Source: TMP-86 sp044226865 (GTDB lineage Bacteria > Pseudomonadota > Gammaproteobacteria > Steroidobacterales > Steroidobacteraceae). From it: 64,000 bases of DNA. Positions 55,559-64,000 of this stretch are shown in pieces (the stretch's first letter is position 1; each line of letters opens with the position of its first letter). Made by a program: the position numbers and the translations under genes. The notes under the pieces were generated by a model, which was given only the letters and a program-made list of their open reading frames with translations, was not told where the DNA came from and did no database searches. The stretch is from positions 124,001 through 188,000 of the forward strand of contig JBGAGE010000002.1 in NCBI GenBank assembly GCA_044226865.1. Reading direction: 5' to 3'.

Positions 55559-55831
55559 TCAGCTCAAGCCGAAGAGCCCTTCCAGGTCGAAGCGCGAGTA
55601 GGCGCGAAAGGCAATCAGCGTTTCGGTGCGCGCAACGCCATGCACCTTGCGGATCTTGTCGCTGACCAGGTCGGCGATGGACTCATTGTCCTTCACCCGC
55701 ATGATCGCGACGATGTCGTAGTTGCCCGCCACCGAATACACCTCGGTGATGCCCGGAAGCTCAGCGATCTGCGAAGCGACGCGGCTGGTTTCATCGACAT
55801 TGACGTTGATCATCACCACTGCCATGACCAT
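55559..55831 (-). CDS. Stand-alone Lrp/AsnC ligand-binding (RAM) domain protein
   Basis: A 90-residue protein consisting only of the RAM domain of Lrp/AsnC regulators (MAVVMINVNVDETSRVASQI, YDIVAIMRVKD, ARTETLIAFRAYSRFDLEGLF). It has no helix-turn-helix. Such proteins bind amino acids and may modulate full-length Lrp proteins. ATG at 55831 is preferred to 55849 because GGAG lies 8 bases upstream. It is convergent with the SDR gene. Confidence 0.85.
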   Translation of the reverse strand: MVMAVVMINVNVDETSRVASQIAELPGITEVYSVAGNYDIVAIMRVKDNESIADLVSDKIRKVHGVARTETLIAFRAYSRFDLEGLFGLS

Positions 55832-55964
55832 CTTGGGTACTCCAGGCATGCTCTCTACGGGGCCGGCGTCGCTCGAATCATGACAGCGGGCGCCGGCCTC
55901 CTCAATGCGTGTTGATACGTAGGAACCGCCCAGTCCCTGTTCCGGGCACGCCTCCCACCATTAG

Positions 55965-55998
55965 TTGCGTTTTTGATTAACTATTGATACATTGGTTA
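55965..55998 (+). promoter_or_regulatory. Promoter and candidate ArsR operator
   Basis: TTGCGT (55965-55970), 17 bp, TACATT (55988-55993). An imperfect 21-bp inverted repeat at 55978-55998, with arms TAACTA and TGGTTA, overlaps the -10 box. This AT-rich palindrome is typical of ArsR-family operators. It lies directly before the operon that encodes an ArsR regulator. Confidence 0.5.
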
Positions 55999-56022
55999 TC
56001 CATCACCACCGCGGAGCGCCGC

Positions 56023-56472
56023 ATGCCTCCCCCACCGCCCGATTGGCCGCGCATATCCTCAAGCCTCTACTACCGCGATGCCGCCGCCGCCATCGACTGG
56101 CTGTGCCGCGCGTTCGGCTTCGGCGTGCGATTGCGCATCGAAGGCGCCGATGGCCGGATCGAGCACAGCGAACTCGAGTATGGCGAAGGCCTCATCATGG
56201 TGGGGCAGGAAGAAGCCGCGGATACCACACCCCGCTTCGGCCAGCGGCGCGTCAGCCCGCTCACGGCCGGCGGCAACACCCAAGGATTGATGCTGTACGT
56301 CGAGGACGTGGAAGCCCATTGCCGCCAAGCACGCGCGGCCGGCGCCACCATCGTCGCGGAGCCCACGGTTCATGATTACGGCGAGGATTACTGGTCGGAT
56401 CGCAGCTACGGTGCGCTCGATCCCGAGAGGCACATCTGGTGGTTCAGCCAGCGCCTGCGCAATCCCGGGTGA
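56023..56472 (+). CDS. VOC (glyoxalase/bleomycin-resistance-like) protein
   Basis: A 149-residue VOC protein of the PhnB-like kind (SLYYRDAAAAIDWLCRAFGF, LMLYVEDVEAHCRQARAAGA, YGALDPERHIWWFSQR). ATG at 56023 has GGAG seven bases upstream. The stop overlaps the GTG start of the ArsR gene. It is the first gene of a four-gene operon with overlaps throughout. Confidence 0.85.
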   Translation: MPPPPPDWPRISSSLYYRDAAAAIDWLCRAFGFGVRLRIEGADGRIEHSELEYGEGLIMVGQEEAADTTPRFGQRRVSPLTAGGNTQGLMLYVEDVEAHCRQARAAGATIVAEPTVHDYGEDYWSDRSYGALDPERHIWWFSQRLRNPG

Positions 56473-56825
56473 AGCCCTCCACGGTGGATTCGGCCTTGTT
56501 CGCGTTGGCCGAGCCCACGCGCCGCGGCATCGTGGAGCTGTTACGCCAACGCCCGTATCGCGCCGGCGAACTGGCGGCCGCCCTGCACATGACGCCGCCC
56601 GCGTTGAGCCGGCACTTGCGCATCCTGCGCCGCAGTGGCCTCATCACCGATGATGAGCCAGAGCACGACGCGCGCGTCCGCCTGTATCGGCTCGAGCCTC
56701 ACGGTTTCGACTCGCTGGAAGGCTGGATGGAATCGATCCGCAGCCTCTGGACCGAGCAACTCGCGGCGTTCAAGGCGCATGCCGAAGGGCGAGCGCGCCA
56801 GCATCTCAAGGCAAGAAAATCATGA
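56469..56825 (+). CDS. ArsR family transcriptional regulator
   Basis: A 118-residue winged-helix regulator (FALAEPTRRGIVELLRQRPY, GELAAALHMTPPALSRHLRI, LRRSGLITDD). It has no obvious metal-binding Cys cluster, as in the ArsR proteins paired with SRPBCC genes. The start is GTG at 56469, overlapping the VOC stop (GTGA). Its stop overlaps the next gene (ATGA). Confidence 0.87.
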   Translation: MKPSTVDSALFALAEPTRRGIVELLRQRPYRAGELAAALHMTPPALSRHLRILRRSGLITDDEPEHDARVRLYRLEPHGFDSLEGWMESIRSLWTEQLAAFKAHAEGRARQHLKARKS

Positions 56826-57220
56826 CTCGCCATCAGGTGCTGCGGACAACCGCGGGCGTGGCGGCCGGCCTCCTCGCCTGGATCATCACCGCCACCGTGT
56901 TCAACCTGCTGGTGCGTGCCGCCGTTCCTGGCTACCGGGAAGCCGAGCCAGGCATGAATTTCACGTTCGCGATGCAGGTGTGCCGTTTGTTGACGAGTGC
57001 GGCCGCCAGCATCGCGTGCGGCTTGGTCGCCGCAAGCGTGGCACGGGGCTCGCGGATCGCGCCGCTGTTGTCCGGTCTGCTGCTGTTGATGCTGTTCATT
57101 CCGGTCCACGTATCGCTCTGGGCGCGCTTCCCCGCCTGGTATCACCTCACGTTTCTGGCATCCCTTCCCTTGCTGCCGATGCTGGCGGCGCGCGCAAAAG
57201 GCCGGCCGGCGGCGGCATGA
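56822..57220 (+). CDS. Small integral membrane protein
   Basis: A 132-residue protein with four predicted membrane helices (about residues 9-30, 48-72, 80-98 and 104-122). No known family recognised. It is coupled to the ArsR gene and the SRPBCC gene by ATGA overlaps on both sides. Confidence 0.72.
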   Translation: MTRHQVLRTTAGVAAGLLAWIITATVFNLLVRAAVPGYREAEPGMNFTFAMQVCRLLTSAAASIACGLVAASVARGSRIAPLLSGLLLLMLFIPVHVSLWARFPAWYHLTFLASLPLLPMLAARAKGRPAAA

Positions 57221-57732
57221 AGACGGACCAGGCCCGCGTCACGGTCAGCGTCAGCGTGCCGCGCGAGCGCGCCTTCGACATCTTCACCCGCGAGATCGAC
57301 CTGTGGTGGCGCCGTGGCCTGCGCTTTCGCCACTTCGCCGATGAGAAATCCATCATCGCCATCGAGCCCTTCAAGGGGGGACGCGTGTTCGAATCAACCT
57401 CGGAGAGCGGGCCCGCGCATGAATTCGGACGCGTGCTGGAATGGGAGCCGCCCGAGCACCTGCGATTCGAATGGAGGCTGTCGAATTTCGGCCCCGGCGA
57501 GCGCACCGAGGTCGACGTTCGTTTCGAGACCGTGGGAAATACCACGCAGGTGACGGTGACGCATCGCGCGTGGGACGGCATCCGCGGCGATCACCCTGCA
57601 CGTCATAGCGAAGCACCGGCGCAATTCCTCCGCAGCCTGGGAATGTGGTGGGGAGATCAGTTGCGCGTGTTCCGGCTGCGCACGTTGCCCGGCGCCTCCA
57701 CCCCTCGGAGTGCGAGCAGCCACGAGGTATGA
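57217..57732 (+). CDS. SRPBCC (AHSA1-type) domain protein
   Basis: A 171-residue protein of the START-like fold: VTVSVSVPRERAFDIFTREIDLWW, GGRVFE, GRVLEWEPPEHLRFEW, TEVDVRFE and VTHRAWD. ArsR-SRPBCC pairs are common in proteobacteria; their ligands are mostly unknown. It overlaps the membrane protein gene (ATGA). Confidence 0.86.
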   Translation: MKTDQARVTVSVSVPRERAFDIFTREIDLWWRRGLRFRHFADEKSIIAIEPFKGGRVFESTSESGPAHEFGRVLEWEPPEHLRFEWRLSNFGPGERTEVDVRFETVGNTTQVTVTHRAWDGIRGDHPARHSEAPAQFLRSLGMWWGDQLRVFRLRTLPGASTPRSASSHEV

Positions 57733-57757
57733 TGCGCCCAACATTCCAGGAGGAACC

Positions 57758-58672
57758 ATGCGCACCGCGACCAACGCCCACCCGCTGCACCCTCGCGTGG
57801 AATCGCGCCTCCGGCGCATGGCCCCCTGGCTCGCATGCGTGACGATGCTGGGCGTTTCAGCCGCAGCCCATTGCGCCGATGTCGCCGCCTACGCCGGCAC
57901 CTGGGATTTCACCTTCAACGGCGATGACAGCGGCGGCGGCACCGCGCTCGTCTCGACCGATGGTCAAGTGCACGGCAGCGGTCACTCCACCAGCCTCGAT
58001 CTGGACCTGGAATTGAGTGGCAGCGTTTCCGCCGATGGCACGATGTCGATCGAGGCCACCCCGGCCGGCGCGGCCTCCACCGGCGCGAGCTTCATCGGCA
58101 AGGCCAGCGGCGCGAAGGCAGCAGGCACCTGGCGCAACGAAGACGCGGGCATGGGTGGTAATTGGACGGCGCGGCTAAGCGCGCGAGGCCAGGCGCAAAC
58201 CACGCGCGGTCAGCGGGTGCATTGCCGCGTCGATGCCGTGGAGTTCGATGCCGCCCCTCCCATCGTTGCCGACATGGAGATACTGCCGACATCCGCCAAT
58301 GCCAAATCGATGATCCGCATCATCGCCAGCGATTACCGCCAGGGACCCATGGACATCGCGACGGGAGCGACCGCCAAGGCATTGAACGTCACCGGGCCCG
58401 GCACCTGCGACTTGAGCGTGGAACCCACCTGGCCTTCGGAAGGAAAGCTCCTGGGCAAGGCGTTCAAGGTAAGCCGCGGCAGCCTCACGCTCACCAGGCT
58501 CACACCGCCCATCGATCAGCGCCCGGCGTCCGCACCCCGCGACACGGGGCACGCGGCCGGCAAGTTCGTGTTCGAGGGCGGCGGGCACCGCGGCGAATGC
58601 GAGTTCGACCTGCGGCTCGTGATCATGGACACCGCCACGCTCAAGGCCCTGGGCCAGCGCGGCAAGCCTTGA
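57758..58672 (+). CDS. Exported protein of unknown function
   Basis: A 304-residue protein with a signal peptide (MAPWLACVTMLGVSAAAHCAD). ATG at 57758 has a perfect AGGAGGAACC upstream. The first mature part looks like a small beta-barrel (YAGTWDFTFNGDDSGGGTA, SGSVSADGTM, GTWRNEDAG). The second part shows no similarity I recognise and has a Cys pair (HCRVDAV, GECEFDL). Confidence 0.68.
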   Translation: MRTATNAHPLHPRVESRLRRMAPWLACVTMLGVSAAAHCADVAAYAGTWDFTFNGDDSGGGTALVSTDGQVHGSGHSTSLDLDLELSGSVSADGTMSIEATPAGAASTGASFIGKASGAKAAGTWRNEDAGMGGNWTARLSARGQAQTTRGQRVHCRVDAVEFDAAPPIVADMEILPTSANAKSMIRIIASDYRQGPMDIATGATAKALNVTGPGTCDLSVEPTWPSEGKLLGKAFKVSRGSLTLTRLTPPIDQRPASAPRDTGHAAGKFVFEGGGHRGECEFDLRLVIMDTATLKALGQRGKP

Positions 58673-58673
58673 G

Positions 58674-59072
58674 CTACTTGCGCAGGTAATCGTCGGTCTT
58701 GTCGATCCAGTCCTGCCGGGGCGGATTGAATATGTCGAGCTCGAAGGTGTCCTCGTGCGCGTACGCACGATGCGGCAGATTGCCGGGAATCAGCAGCACC
58801 TCCCCCGCACGCAGCATCACGTTCTGCTCATCGGCGGCGCCCAGCCAGAATTCCATACGGCCGGAAATCACGTACGTGAACTGCTCGTTGTGATGGCTGT
58901 GGCGAGGGACGTCATCGCCCTTCTTGAGGTTCACTTGCGCCAGCATGATCCGTTGCGTGTTGACGAAACGCTTGGTCACCGTGCCACGCATCTTCTCGAG
59001 CTCGATGTCGTCCCAGCGAACGTGTCTTGCCCAGGTATCAGTCACGATTGCATGCCTCGCAAAGATGGGCAT
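58674..59072 (-). CDS. Cupin-domain protein
   Basis: A 132-residue single-domain cupin: PRHSHHNEQFTYVISGRMEF holds the metal-binding His/Glu set, and VLLIPGNLPHRA the second motif. It has no signal peptide. It may bind metal and act as a small dioxygenase or isomerase, or simply bind a ligand. It is convergent with the unknown exported protein gene (1-bp gap) and divergent from the phosphoribosyltransferase gene. Confidence 0.82.
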   Translation of the reverse strand: MPIFARHAIVTDTWARHVRWDDIELEKMRGTVTKRFVNTQRIMLAQVNLKKGDDVPRHSHHNEQFTYVISGRMEFWLGAADEQNVMLRAGEVLLIPGNLPHRAYAHEDTFELDIFNPPRQDWIDKTDDYLRK

Positions 59073-59104
59073 TGTATCGCAACCCGCCGCGGTAAACTCA
59101 TGGC

Positions 59105-60448
59105 ATGAAAGCGCGTGAATCAGCCCTGCTGACGGACTTGTACGAACTCACCATGGGGCATGCCTATGACGCGTTGGGCATGCGCGACACCGCGGTGTTC
59201 GAATTGTTCGTACGGCGGCTGCCGCCCACGCGCCGCTTCTTCGTCGCCGCCGGGCTCGCGCAGGTCGTCGACTACCTGCAAGCGCTGCACTTCACCCCGG
59301 CCGATCAGCAGTACCTGGCCAGCCTGGGTTTGTTTCCGCCCGCCTTCATCGAGCATCTGTCGCACGTGCGGTTCACCGGCAGCCTGCACGCCGTGGCCGA
59401 GGGCACCGTCGTGTTTGCGAACGAGCCCCTCCTGCGCATCACCGCGCCGATCCTCGAAGCCCAGCTGGTGGAGAGCCGGGTCCTGAACCTGATGCACCTG
59501 CAGACGCTGATCGCCAGCAAGGCGGCGCGCTGCATCACCGCCGCGCGCGGCAAGCCGCTGGTGGATTTCGGCATGCGTAGAGCGCATGGCGCGGAAGCCG
59601 CCGTGCTGGCGGCGCGTGCCGCCTACCTCGCGGGCTTCGATGCCACGGCCACGGTGGAAGCAGGCCGTGAATTCGGCATACCGCTGTCAGGGACGATGGC
59701 GCATTCGTTCATCCAGACGCACGACCAGGAAGAGCGGGCGCTACGCAATTTCGTCCGCGCCAGGGGCATGCCCACCTCCGTGCTCATCGACACCTACGAC
59801 ACCCTCACCGGCGCGCGGCGGGTCGCGGCGCTGGCGCGCGAATTGAAGGCATCGCAATCGCCGGGACAGATCCGCGGCGTGCGCATCGACAGCGGCGGAC
59901 TGGCCGAGGGTGCGCGCAGCGTGCGCAGAATCCTCGATGAAGAAGGATGCCCGGAGATCGAGATCATCCTGAGCGGCAATCTCGACGAATACCAGATCGA
60001 GGCGCTGCTCGCGGATGGCGTGCCCGCGGATGCGTTCGGCGTGGGCACCCGCCTGGATACCTCCGAGGACACGCCCACCATCGACATGGTGTACAAGCTC
60101 GAGGAATACGCGGGCAAGGGACGGCGCAAGCGCTCCCCGGGAAAGGAGACATGGCCCGGTGCCAAACAGGTGTTCCGCACCACGGGCGCTGCCGGCATCT
60201 TCGCGGCGGACGAGATCGCACTGGCCGGCGAGACGAGGCCGGGTGAACCACTGCTACGGGAGGTGATGCGCGATGGCCGCTGCATGACGCCGCTCCCCAC
60301 CCTGGAACTAAGCCGCGAACACTGCCGCCGGCAGCTCGCCGCACTTCCCGCGGCCCTGAAGCGGCTGAACGGGGAATCCGCGCCCTACCCCGTGTCGATC
60401 TCCGAGGATGCGCGCGCGTTGGCGGCGCGCGTGGACTCGGCGACGTGA
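59105..60448 (+). CDS. pncB: Nicotinate phosphoribosyltransferase
   Basis: A 447-residue NAPRTase of the short bacterial type: LLTDLYELTMGHAY at the N-terminus, FELFVRRLPPTRRFFVAAGL, KPLVDFGMRRAHG, GTMAHSFIQTHD and GVRIDSGGLAEGARSVR. It makes nicotinate mononucleotide from nicotinate and PRPP in NAD salvage. ATG at 59105. It is followed 64 bp later by a nitroreductase gene. Confidence 0.92.
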   Translation: MKARESALLTDLYELTMGHAYDALGMRDTAVFELFVRRLPPTRRFFVAAGLAQVVDYLQALHFTPADQQYLASLGLFPPAFIEHLSHVRFTGSLHAVAEGTVVFANEPLLRITAPILEAQLVESRVLNLMHLQTLIASKAARCITAARGKPLVDFGMRRAHGAEAAVLAARAAYLAGFDATATVEAGREFGIPLSGTMAHSFIQTHDQEERALRNFVRARGMPTSVLIDTYDTLTGARRVAALARELKASQSPGQIRGVRIDSGGLAEGARSVRRILDEEGCPEIEIILSGNLDEYQIEALLADGVPADAFGVGTRLDTSEDTPTIDMVYKLEEYAGKGRRKRSPGKETWPGAKQVFRTTGAAGIFAADEIALAGETRPGEPLLREVMRDGRCMTPLPTLELSREHCRRQLAALPAALKRLNGESAPYPVSISEDARALAARVDSAT

Positions 60449-60512
60449 CAGCGGACCATCCGCGCAAGCTCTGCTACTCTCGCAACGATCCATGCCGTCC
60501 CTTGGTGTACCC

Positions 60513-61208
60513 ATGATGAACCAGCCTGCCAGGACCGTCAGCGAAGCCGTGACGTCGCGCCGTTCCATCCGCGCATTCACCGACAAACCCGTCGACCCGG
60601 CGCTGGTGCGGCGCCTCGTCGACGACGCGCGCTGGGCGCCCTCCGGCGGCAACGTGCAACCCTGGCACATCACCGTGCTCGCGGGCGCGCCGCTCGAACA
60701 GCTCAAGCAGATCATGCGCGCCAAGCCGCAGGAAGGCTTCGTCAACAGCCCGGAAGGCTCGGGCTACGATATCTACCCCCGCGACCTGTCCGAGCCCTAC
60801 AAGACCCGTCGAGCCCGCTGCGGCGAAATGATGTACGCCACCATGAACATCCCGCGCGGCGAGCGGGCCGCGCGCCTCAACTTCGTTGCCGGCAACTTCG
60901 TGTTCTGGAACGCACCGGTCGGCATGTTCTTCAGCATGGGTCGGCAGATGGGCCCGCCGCAATGGTCCGACCTGGGCATGTACATCCAGACGCTCATGCT
61001 GCTCGCGCGCGAAGCGGGCCTGCATACCTGCCCGCAGGAGGCCTGGACCAACTGGCATCGCACCGTGAGCGAATTCATTGCCCTGCCCGCCGACCGCATG
61101 CTGTTCTGTGGCCTCGCCCTCGGTTACGCCGATGAATCCCACCCGGTGAATCAACTGCGCACCGAACGCGCGCCGCTCGAGGAAATCGCGGAATTCAGGG
61201 GATTGTGA
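60513..61208 (+). CDS. Nitroreductase family flavoprotein
   Basis: A 231-residue FMN-binding protein: SRRSIRAFTDKPVD, LVDDARWAPSGGNVQPWH and GMYIQTLMLLAREAGLHTCPQ. Such enzymes reduce nitro groups, quinones or enones with NAD(P)H. The start is uncertain: ATG at 60513 or 60516; an upstream ATG at 60492 has no better ribosome-binding site. Confidence 0.88.
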   Translation: MMNQPARTVSEAVTSRRSIRAFTDKPVDPALVRRLVDDARWAPSGGNVQPWHITVLAGAPLEQLKQIMRAKPQEGFVNSPEGSGYDIYPRDLSEPYKTRRARCGEMMYATMNIPRGERAARLNFVAGNFVFWNAPVGMFFSMGRQMGPPQWSDLGMYIQTLMLLAREAGLHTCPQEAWTNWHRTVSEFIALPADRMLFCGLALGYADESHPVNQLRTERAPLEEIAEFRGL

Positions 61209-61327
61209 CGCCGGCATCGAAGCGGTTGCAATTACGGGTCGTGATCGCGAAGATGAGCGCCGTCGTTGGCAGCGCTGCGGCGCGTGCGCCAATCCCATCG
61301 TCAACCTTTTTGACTTAAGGCCCGTCC

Positions 61328-63358
61328 ATGATCGACATCCAACTCCACGGCGACGTGCTGTCCATCGGCATCGCCAACCCTCCCGTCAATGCGCTCGGCA
61401 CCGCGGTGCGCCAGGGCCTCACCAAGGCGATCGCCGATGCACAAGGCAATGCAGCGGTAAAGGCCATCGTCATCCACGGAACCGGCAAGATGTTCTCCGG
61501 CGGGGCGGACATCACCGAATTCGGCAAGCCGCCGGTGGACCCGTGGCTGCCTGCCGTTTGCGAGGACATCGAATCCAGCAGCAAACCCGTGGTGGCCGCG
61601 ATCCATGGGTCCGCCCTGGGGGGAGGCCTGGAAGTGGCGTTGGGCTGTCACTACCGGGTGGCCACGGCGTCCGCGAAATTGGGCGTCCCCGAAGTGAAGC
61701 TCGGCATCCTGCCCGGTGCCGGCGGGACACAGCGGTTGCCGCGGCTGGTGGGCGCGGAGCAGGCATTGGCCATGATCACCTCCGGCGATCCCATCAGCGG
61801 TGACAAGGCGTTGAAACTGGGGTTGGTGGACAAACTTGCGCCCGAGGGCACCCTGGTCGCCGATGCCATCGCCTACGCCCGCACCCTGAGCGCGGTGCGC
61901 CGTGCCCGCGAACTGCCGATCGCCAAGGATCCCGGGCTGTTCGAGCGCTTCCTGGTCGCCAACGGGCGCAAGTTCAAGGGTCTCGAGGCCCCCATGGGCT
62001 GCGTGGAAGCGGTGCGCGCCGCCACCGAATTGCCCTTCGCGGAAGGCATGGCCAAGGAGCGCGCCCTGTTTGCCAAGCTCGTGACGGGAGGGCAGTCCGC
62101 CGCCCTGCGCCACGCTTTTTTTGCCGAACGGACCGCGGCGAAGATCGACGGCCTGCCCAAGGATGTCCAGCCGCGCGCGATTCGCAAGGTGGGCGTCGTC
62201 GGCGCCGGCACCATGGGTGGCGGCATCTCCATGAACTTTCTCTCCGCGGGCATTGCCGTGACCATCGTGGAAATGAAACAGGACGCGCTGGAGCGCGGCA
62301 CCAGCGTGATGCGCAAGAACTACGAAGCATCCGCCGCCAAGGGGCGGATCACCACGCAACAAGTGGAAGCGGCCATGGGGCTGCTCGCGCCGACGCTGGA
62401 TTTCGCGGCGCTTGCCGATTGCGACCTCATCATCGAGGCCGTGTATGAAAACATGGATGTCAAGAAGGACATCTTTTCGCGCCTCGACAAGATCGCCCGC
62501 CCCGGCGCCGTGTTGGCCTCCAATACCTCCTATCTCAACATCAATGAAATCGCCGCCATGACGCAACGCCCGCAGGACGTGCTCGGGCTGCACTTCTTCT
62601 CGCCGGCCAATGTGATGAAGCTGGTGGAGGTGGTGCGCGGCGCCAAGACCGCACCCGACGTGCTGGTCACCGGTATGGAAATCGCCCGCAAGATCGGCAA
62701 GGTGCCGGTGGTGTCCGGCGTGTGCCATGGCTTCATCGGCAACCGCATGCTCACCCCGCGCCAGGGCAATGCGCTGGCGTTGCTGCTCGATGGCGCCACT
62801 CCCGCGCAGATCGATCGCGTGCACACCGAATTCGGCATGCCCATGGGCCCTTTCCAGATGGCGGATCTGGCCGGCACGGACATTGGCTGGCACCGCGACC
62901 CGACGCGGGTCGAGACCGTGCGGGATGCGCTATGCGCGAAGGGACGCTGGGGCCAGAAGACCAAGGCCGGCTTCTACGACTACGACGAACAGCGCAAGCC
63001 CTCGCCCTCCCCGGTGGTCGAGGACATCCTGGCCGAATTCCGCAAGGCCGCGGGTACCACGCCGCGCAAGATCGAGGACGAGGAGATTCGAGTGCGCACC
63101 CTTTACACGATGGTCAACGAGGGCGCCAAGATCCTCGCCGAAGGCATCGCGCAACGCGCTTCCGACATCGATGTGGTGTGGCTGTACGGCTACGGCTGGC
63201 CACGGCACACCGGCGGCCCGATGTTCTGGGCCGAAAGCCTGGGGTTGAAGACCATCGTCGACGGGCTGCGGCGCTATCAGGACAAGATGGACCCGTCGTT
63301 CTCCATCGCGCCGCTCCTGCTCGATAAGGCCAACGGCAGCGGGAAGTTCGGCCCCTGA
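61328..63358 (+). CDS. Bifunctional enoyl-CoA hydratase / 3-hydroxyacyl-CoA dehydrogenase
   Basis: A 676-residue beta-oxidation enzyme. The crotonase domain (residues about 1-190) has SGGADITEFG and HGSALGGGLEVALGCHYRVA. The dehydrogenase domain (about 290-670) starts VGVVGAGTMGGGISMNF and has ASNTSYLNINEIA, LGLHFFSPANVMKLVEVV and GFIGNRM. The order and length match the peroxisomal-type EHHADH/FadB-like enzymes rather than E. coli FadB with its inverted spacing. It acts in the cytoplasm on acyl-CoA esters. ATG at 61328. Confidence 0.92.
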   Translation: MIDIQLHGDVLSIGIANPPVNALGTAVRQGLTKAIADAQGNAAVKAIVIHGTGKMFSGGADITEFGKPPVDPWLPAVCEDIESSSKPVVAAIHGSALGGGLEVALGCHYRVATASAKLGVPEVKLGILPGAGGTQRLPRLVGAEQALAMITSGDPISGDKALKLGLVDKLAPEGTLVADAIAYARTLSAVRRARELPIAKDPGLFERFLVANGRKFKGLEAPMGCVEAVRAATELPFAEGMAKERALFAKLVTGGQSAALRHAFFAERTAAKIDGLPKDVQPRAIRKVGVVGAGTMGGGISMNFLSAGIAVTIVEMKQDALERGTSVMRKNYEASAAKGRITTQQVEAAMGLLAPTLDFAALADCDLIIEAVYENMDVKKDIFSRLDKIARPGAVLASNTSYLNINEIAAMTQRPQDVLGLHFFSPANVMKLVEVVRGAKTAPDVLVTGMEIARKIGKVPVVSGVCHGFIGNRMLTPRQGNALALLLDGATPAQIDRVHTEFGMPMGPFQMADLAGTDIGWHRDPTRVETVRDALCAKGRWGQKTKAGFYDYDEQRKPSPSPVVEDILAEFRKAAGTTPRKIEDEEIRVRTLYTMVNEGAKILAEGIAQRASDIDVVWLYGYGWPRHTGGPMFWAESLGLKTIVDGLRRYQDKMDPSFSIAPLLLDKANGSGKFGP

Positions 63359-63514
63359 ATCCGCAGGGGGCGGAAGGCCATCCTTTCGCCTCCTCCCGGC
63401 GCCGTTTCTGGCGAGTTGCCAGCAGGAGCGTCGCCAAAATGGAACACTGGCCTCAACGCCTTCGTGCCGGTAGATTTCCTATCCCGTTTGGATTTGGACT
63501 GGAGTTCATCGACC

Positions 63515-63820
63515 ATGCACGCCGCATCCGATTGGTGGGCGCAGAGCGCCTTCATCCGGGATTATTTCTTCCACGGGCAGCGCAAGGTGGCGCACCAGCT
63601 GGCCCAGTATCTTGCCAGGTACTACGTGGGCGATGGCATCTCGGAATTGCGGCCGGACACCGATGTGCCGACGCTCATGAGCGATTCCATCCGCCGCTTC
63701 ATCAACCAAGCCGATTTCACGCTGGTGCGTGACGATGACATGCTCGCGGACATCGACCTGCGCGAGTCCATGCAGTTTCGGGAACTGGTGAGCATCATCC
63801 ACGAGCGCCGGGGCTCGTGA
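63515..63820 (+). CDS. Small protein of unknown function
   Basis: A 101-residue soluble, acidic, largely helical protein (DWWAQSAFIRDYFFHG, AHQLAQYLARYYVGD, DDMLADIDLRESMQF). ATG at 63515 has GGAG eleven bases upstream; the open frame extends further but without a likely start. No family recognised. Confidence 0.5.
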   Translation: MHAASDWWAQSAFIRDYFFHGQRKVAHQLAQYLARYYVGDGISELRPDTDVPTLMSDSIRRFINQADFTLVRDDDMLADIDLRESMQFRELVSIIHERRGS

Positions 63821-63965
63821 GGATTGCCGTTCAGGTCATCGTTGCCGGCCGACGCTAGCAACCTACCCGGAACGGCAAGCCCGCAGGTCCGCACCGCCCG
63901 GCGCTCGGCGCCCTCAACCCGCGTCGGCGCATCGTTCAAGTCGGCGACGCCCCAGCAGGTGCCTT

Positions 63966-64000
63966 TCAGGCGGCCACTTTCTCGCATTCCTTCGCGCAGG
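63966..64000 (-). CDS. Possible 3' end of a Cys-rich protein gene, cut by window edge
   Basis: The last ten codons before a TGA read CAKECEKVAA on the minus strand. This resembles the C-terminus of small copper-binding four-helix proteins (DUF326 type), which have CxxxC pairs. Only ten residues are visible, so the call is speculative. A GGCGC-TCG-GCGCC hairpin at 63900-63912 lies beyond its stop. Confidence 0.22.
   Translation of the reverse strand, partial: CAKECEKVAA

Overview
The window is GC-rich, densely packed bacterial chromosome. TonB-dependent receptors with a plug and beta-barrel, many periplasmic c-type cytochromes and quinoproteins, Tat-exported oxidoreductases and an UrcA-like remnant point to a Gram-negative proteobacterium. 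My best guess is a gammaproteobacterium of the Steroidobacter/xanthomonad kind, but nothing here fixes the taxon. No tRNA, rRNA, CRISPR array or insertion sequence was seen. Several genes appear to start at TTG behind a good Shine-Dalgarno sequence.

Layout. (1) 1-0.7 kb: the 3' end of a tryptophan-tryptophylquinone (TTQ) amine dehydrogenase light-chain gene and a monohaem cytochrome c. (2) 0.7-9.6 kb, minus strand: a compact run encoding a four-haem MauG-like protein, a TPR-like protein, a beta-helix/cytochrome c fusion, a TonB receptor, an SDR and a second beta-helix protein. It is divergent from a TetR gene, with an 18-bp palindrome between them. (3) 10.4-16.2 kb: a MOSC/ferredoxin-reductase fusion, a fused HyuA-HyuB hydantoinase/5-oxoprolinase and a truncated TetR. 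(4) 16.5-17.8 kb: a lipoprotein with Ig-like and Fn3-like domains behind a clear c-di-GMP-I (GEMM) riboswitch. (5) 17.8-22.2 kb: two PQQ dehydrogenases. (6) 22.2-23.4 kb: gene remnants (LysR, UrcA-like, monooxygenase-like). (7) 23.4-28.8 kb: DUF3237 protein, SGNH hydrolase, sterol desaturase family protein, MBL hydrolase and MFS carrier. (8) 28.9-39.5 kb: two paralogous cytochromes c' around a trihaem cytochrome c, then a coupled DUF1592/DUF1552 pair followed by a tandemly duplicated two-gene unit whose last gene is frameshifted. (9) 39.5-55.5 kb: a catabolic locus comprising a seven-gene minus-strand operon (aminotransferase, aldehyde dehydrogenase, TonB receptor, FAD oxidoreductase, small secreted protein, acyl-CoA dehydrogenase, EthD protein), an acetoacetate-decarboxylase-like gene, an MFS/TetR pair, a cupin, an MDR reductase, a double VOC protein and an SDR. 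(10) 55.6-64 kb: Lrp-type RAM protein, a VOC/ArsR/membrane/SRPBCC operon, a cupin, nicotinate phosphoribosyltransferase, a nitroreductase, a bifunctional beta-oxidation enzyme and small genes.

The strongest new signal is in region 9. Four copies of a 15-bp palindrome (consensus TAGGCCG-N-CGGCCTA) each sit in the 17-bp spacer of a sigma70-like promoter, always overlapping the -10 box by the same two bases. The promoters face the seven-gene operon, the decarboxylase-like gene, the MFS/TetR pair and the cupin. This defines a small repressor regulon, probably controlled by the TetR at 50.05-50.63 kb, for uptake and breakdown of an unidentified compound. The GEMM riboswitch at 17.5 kb and the duplicated, gene-converted unit at 34.6-39.5 kb are the next most interesting.
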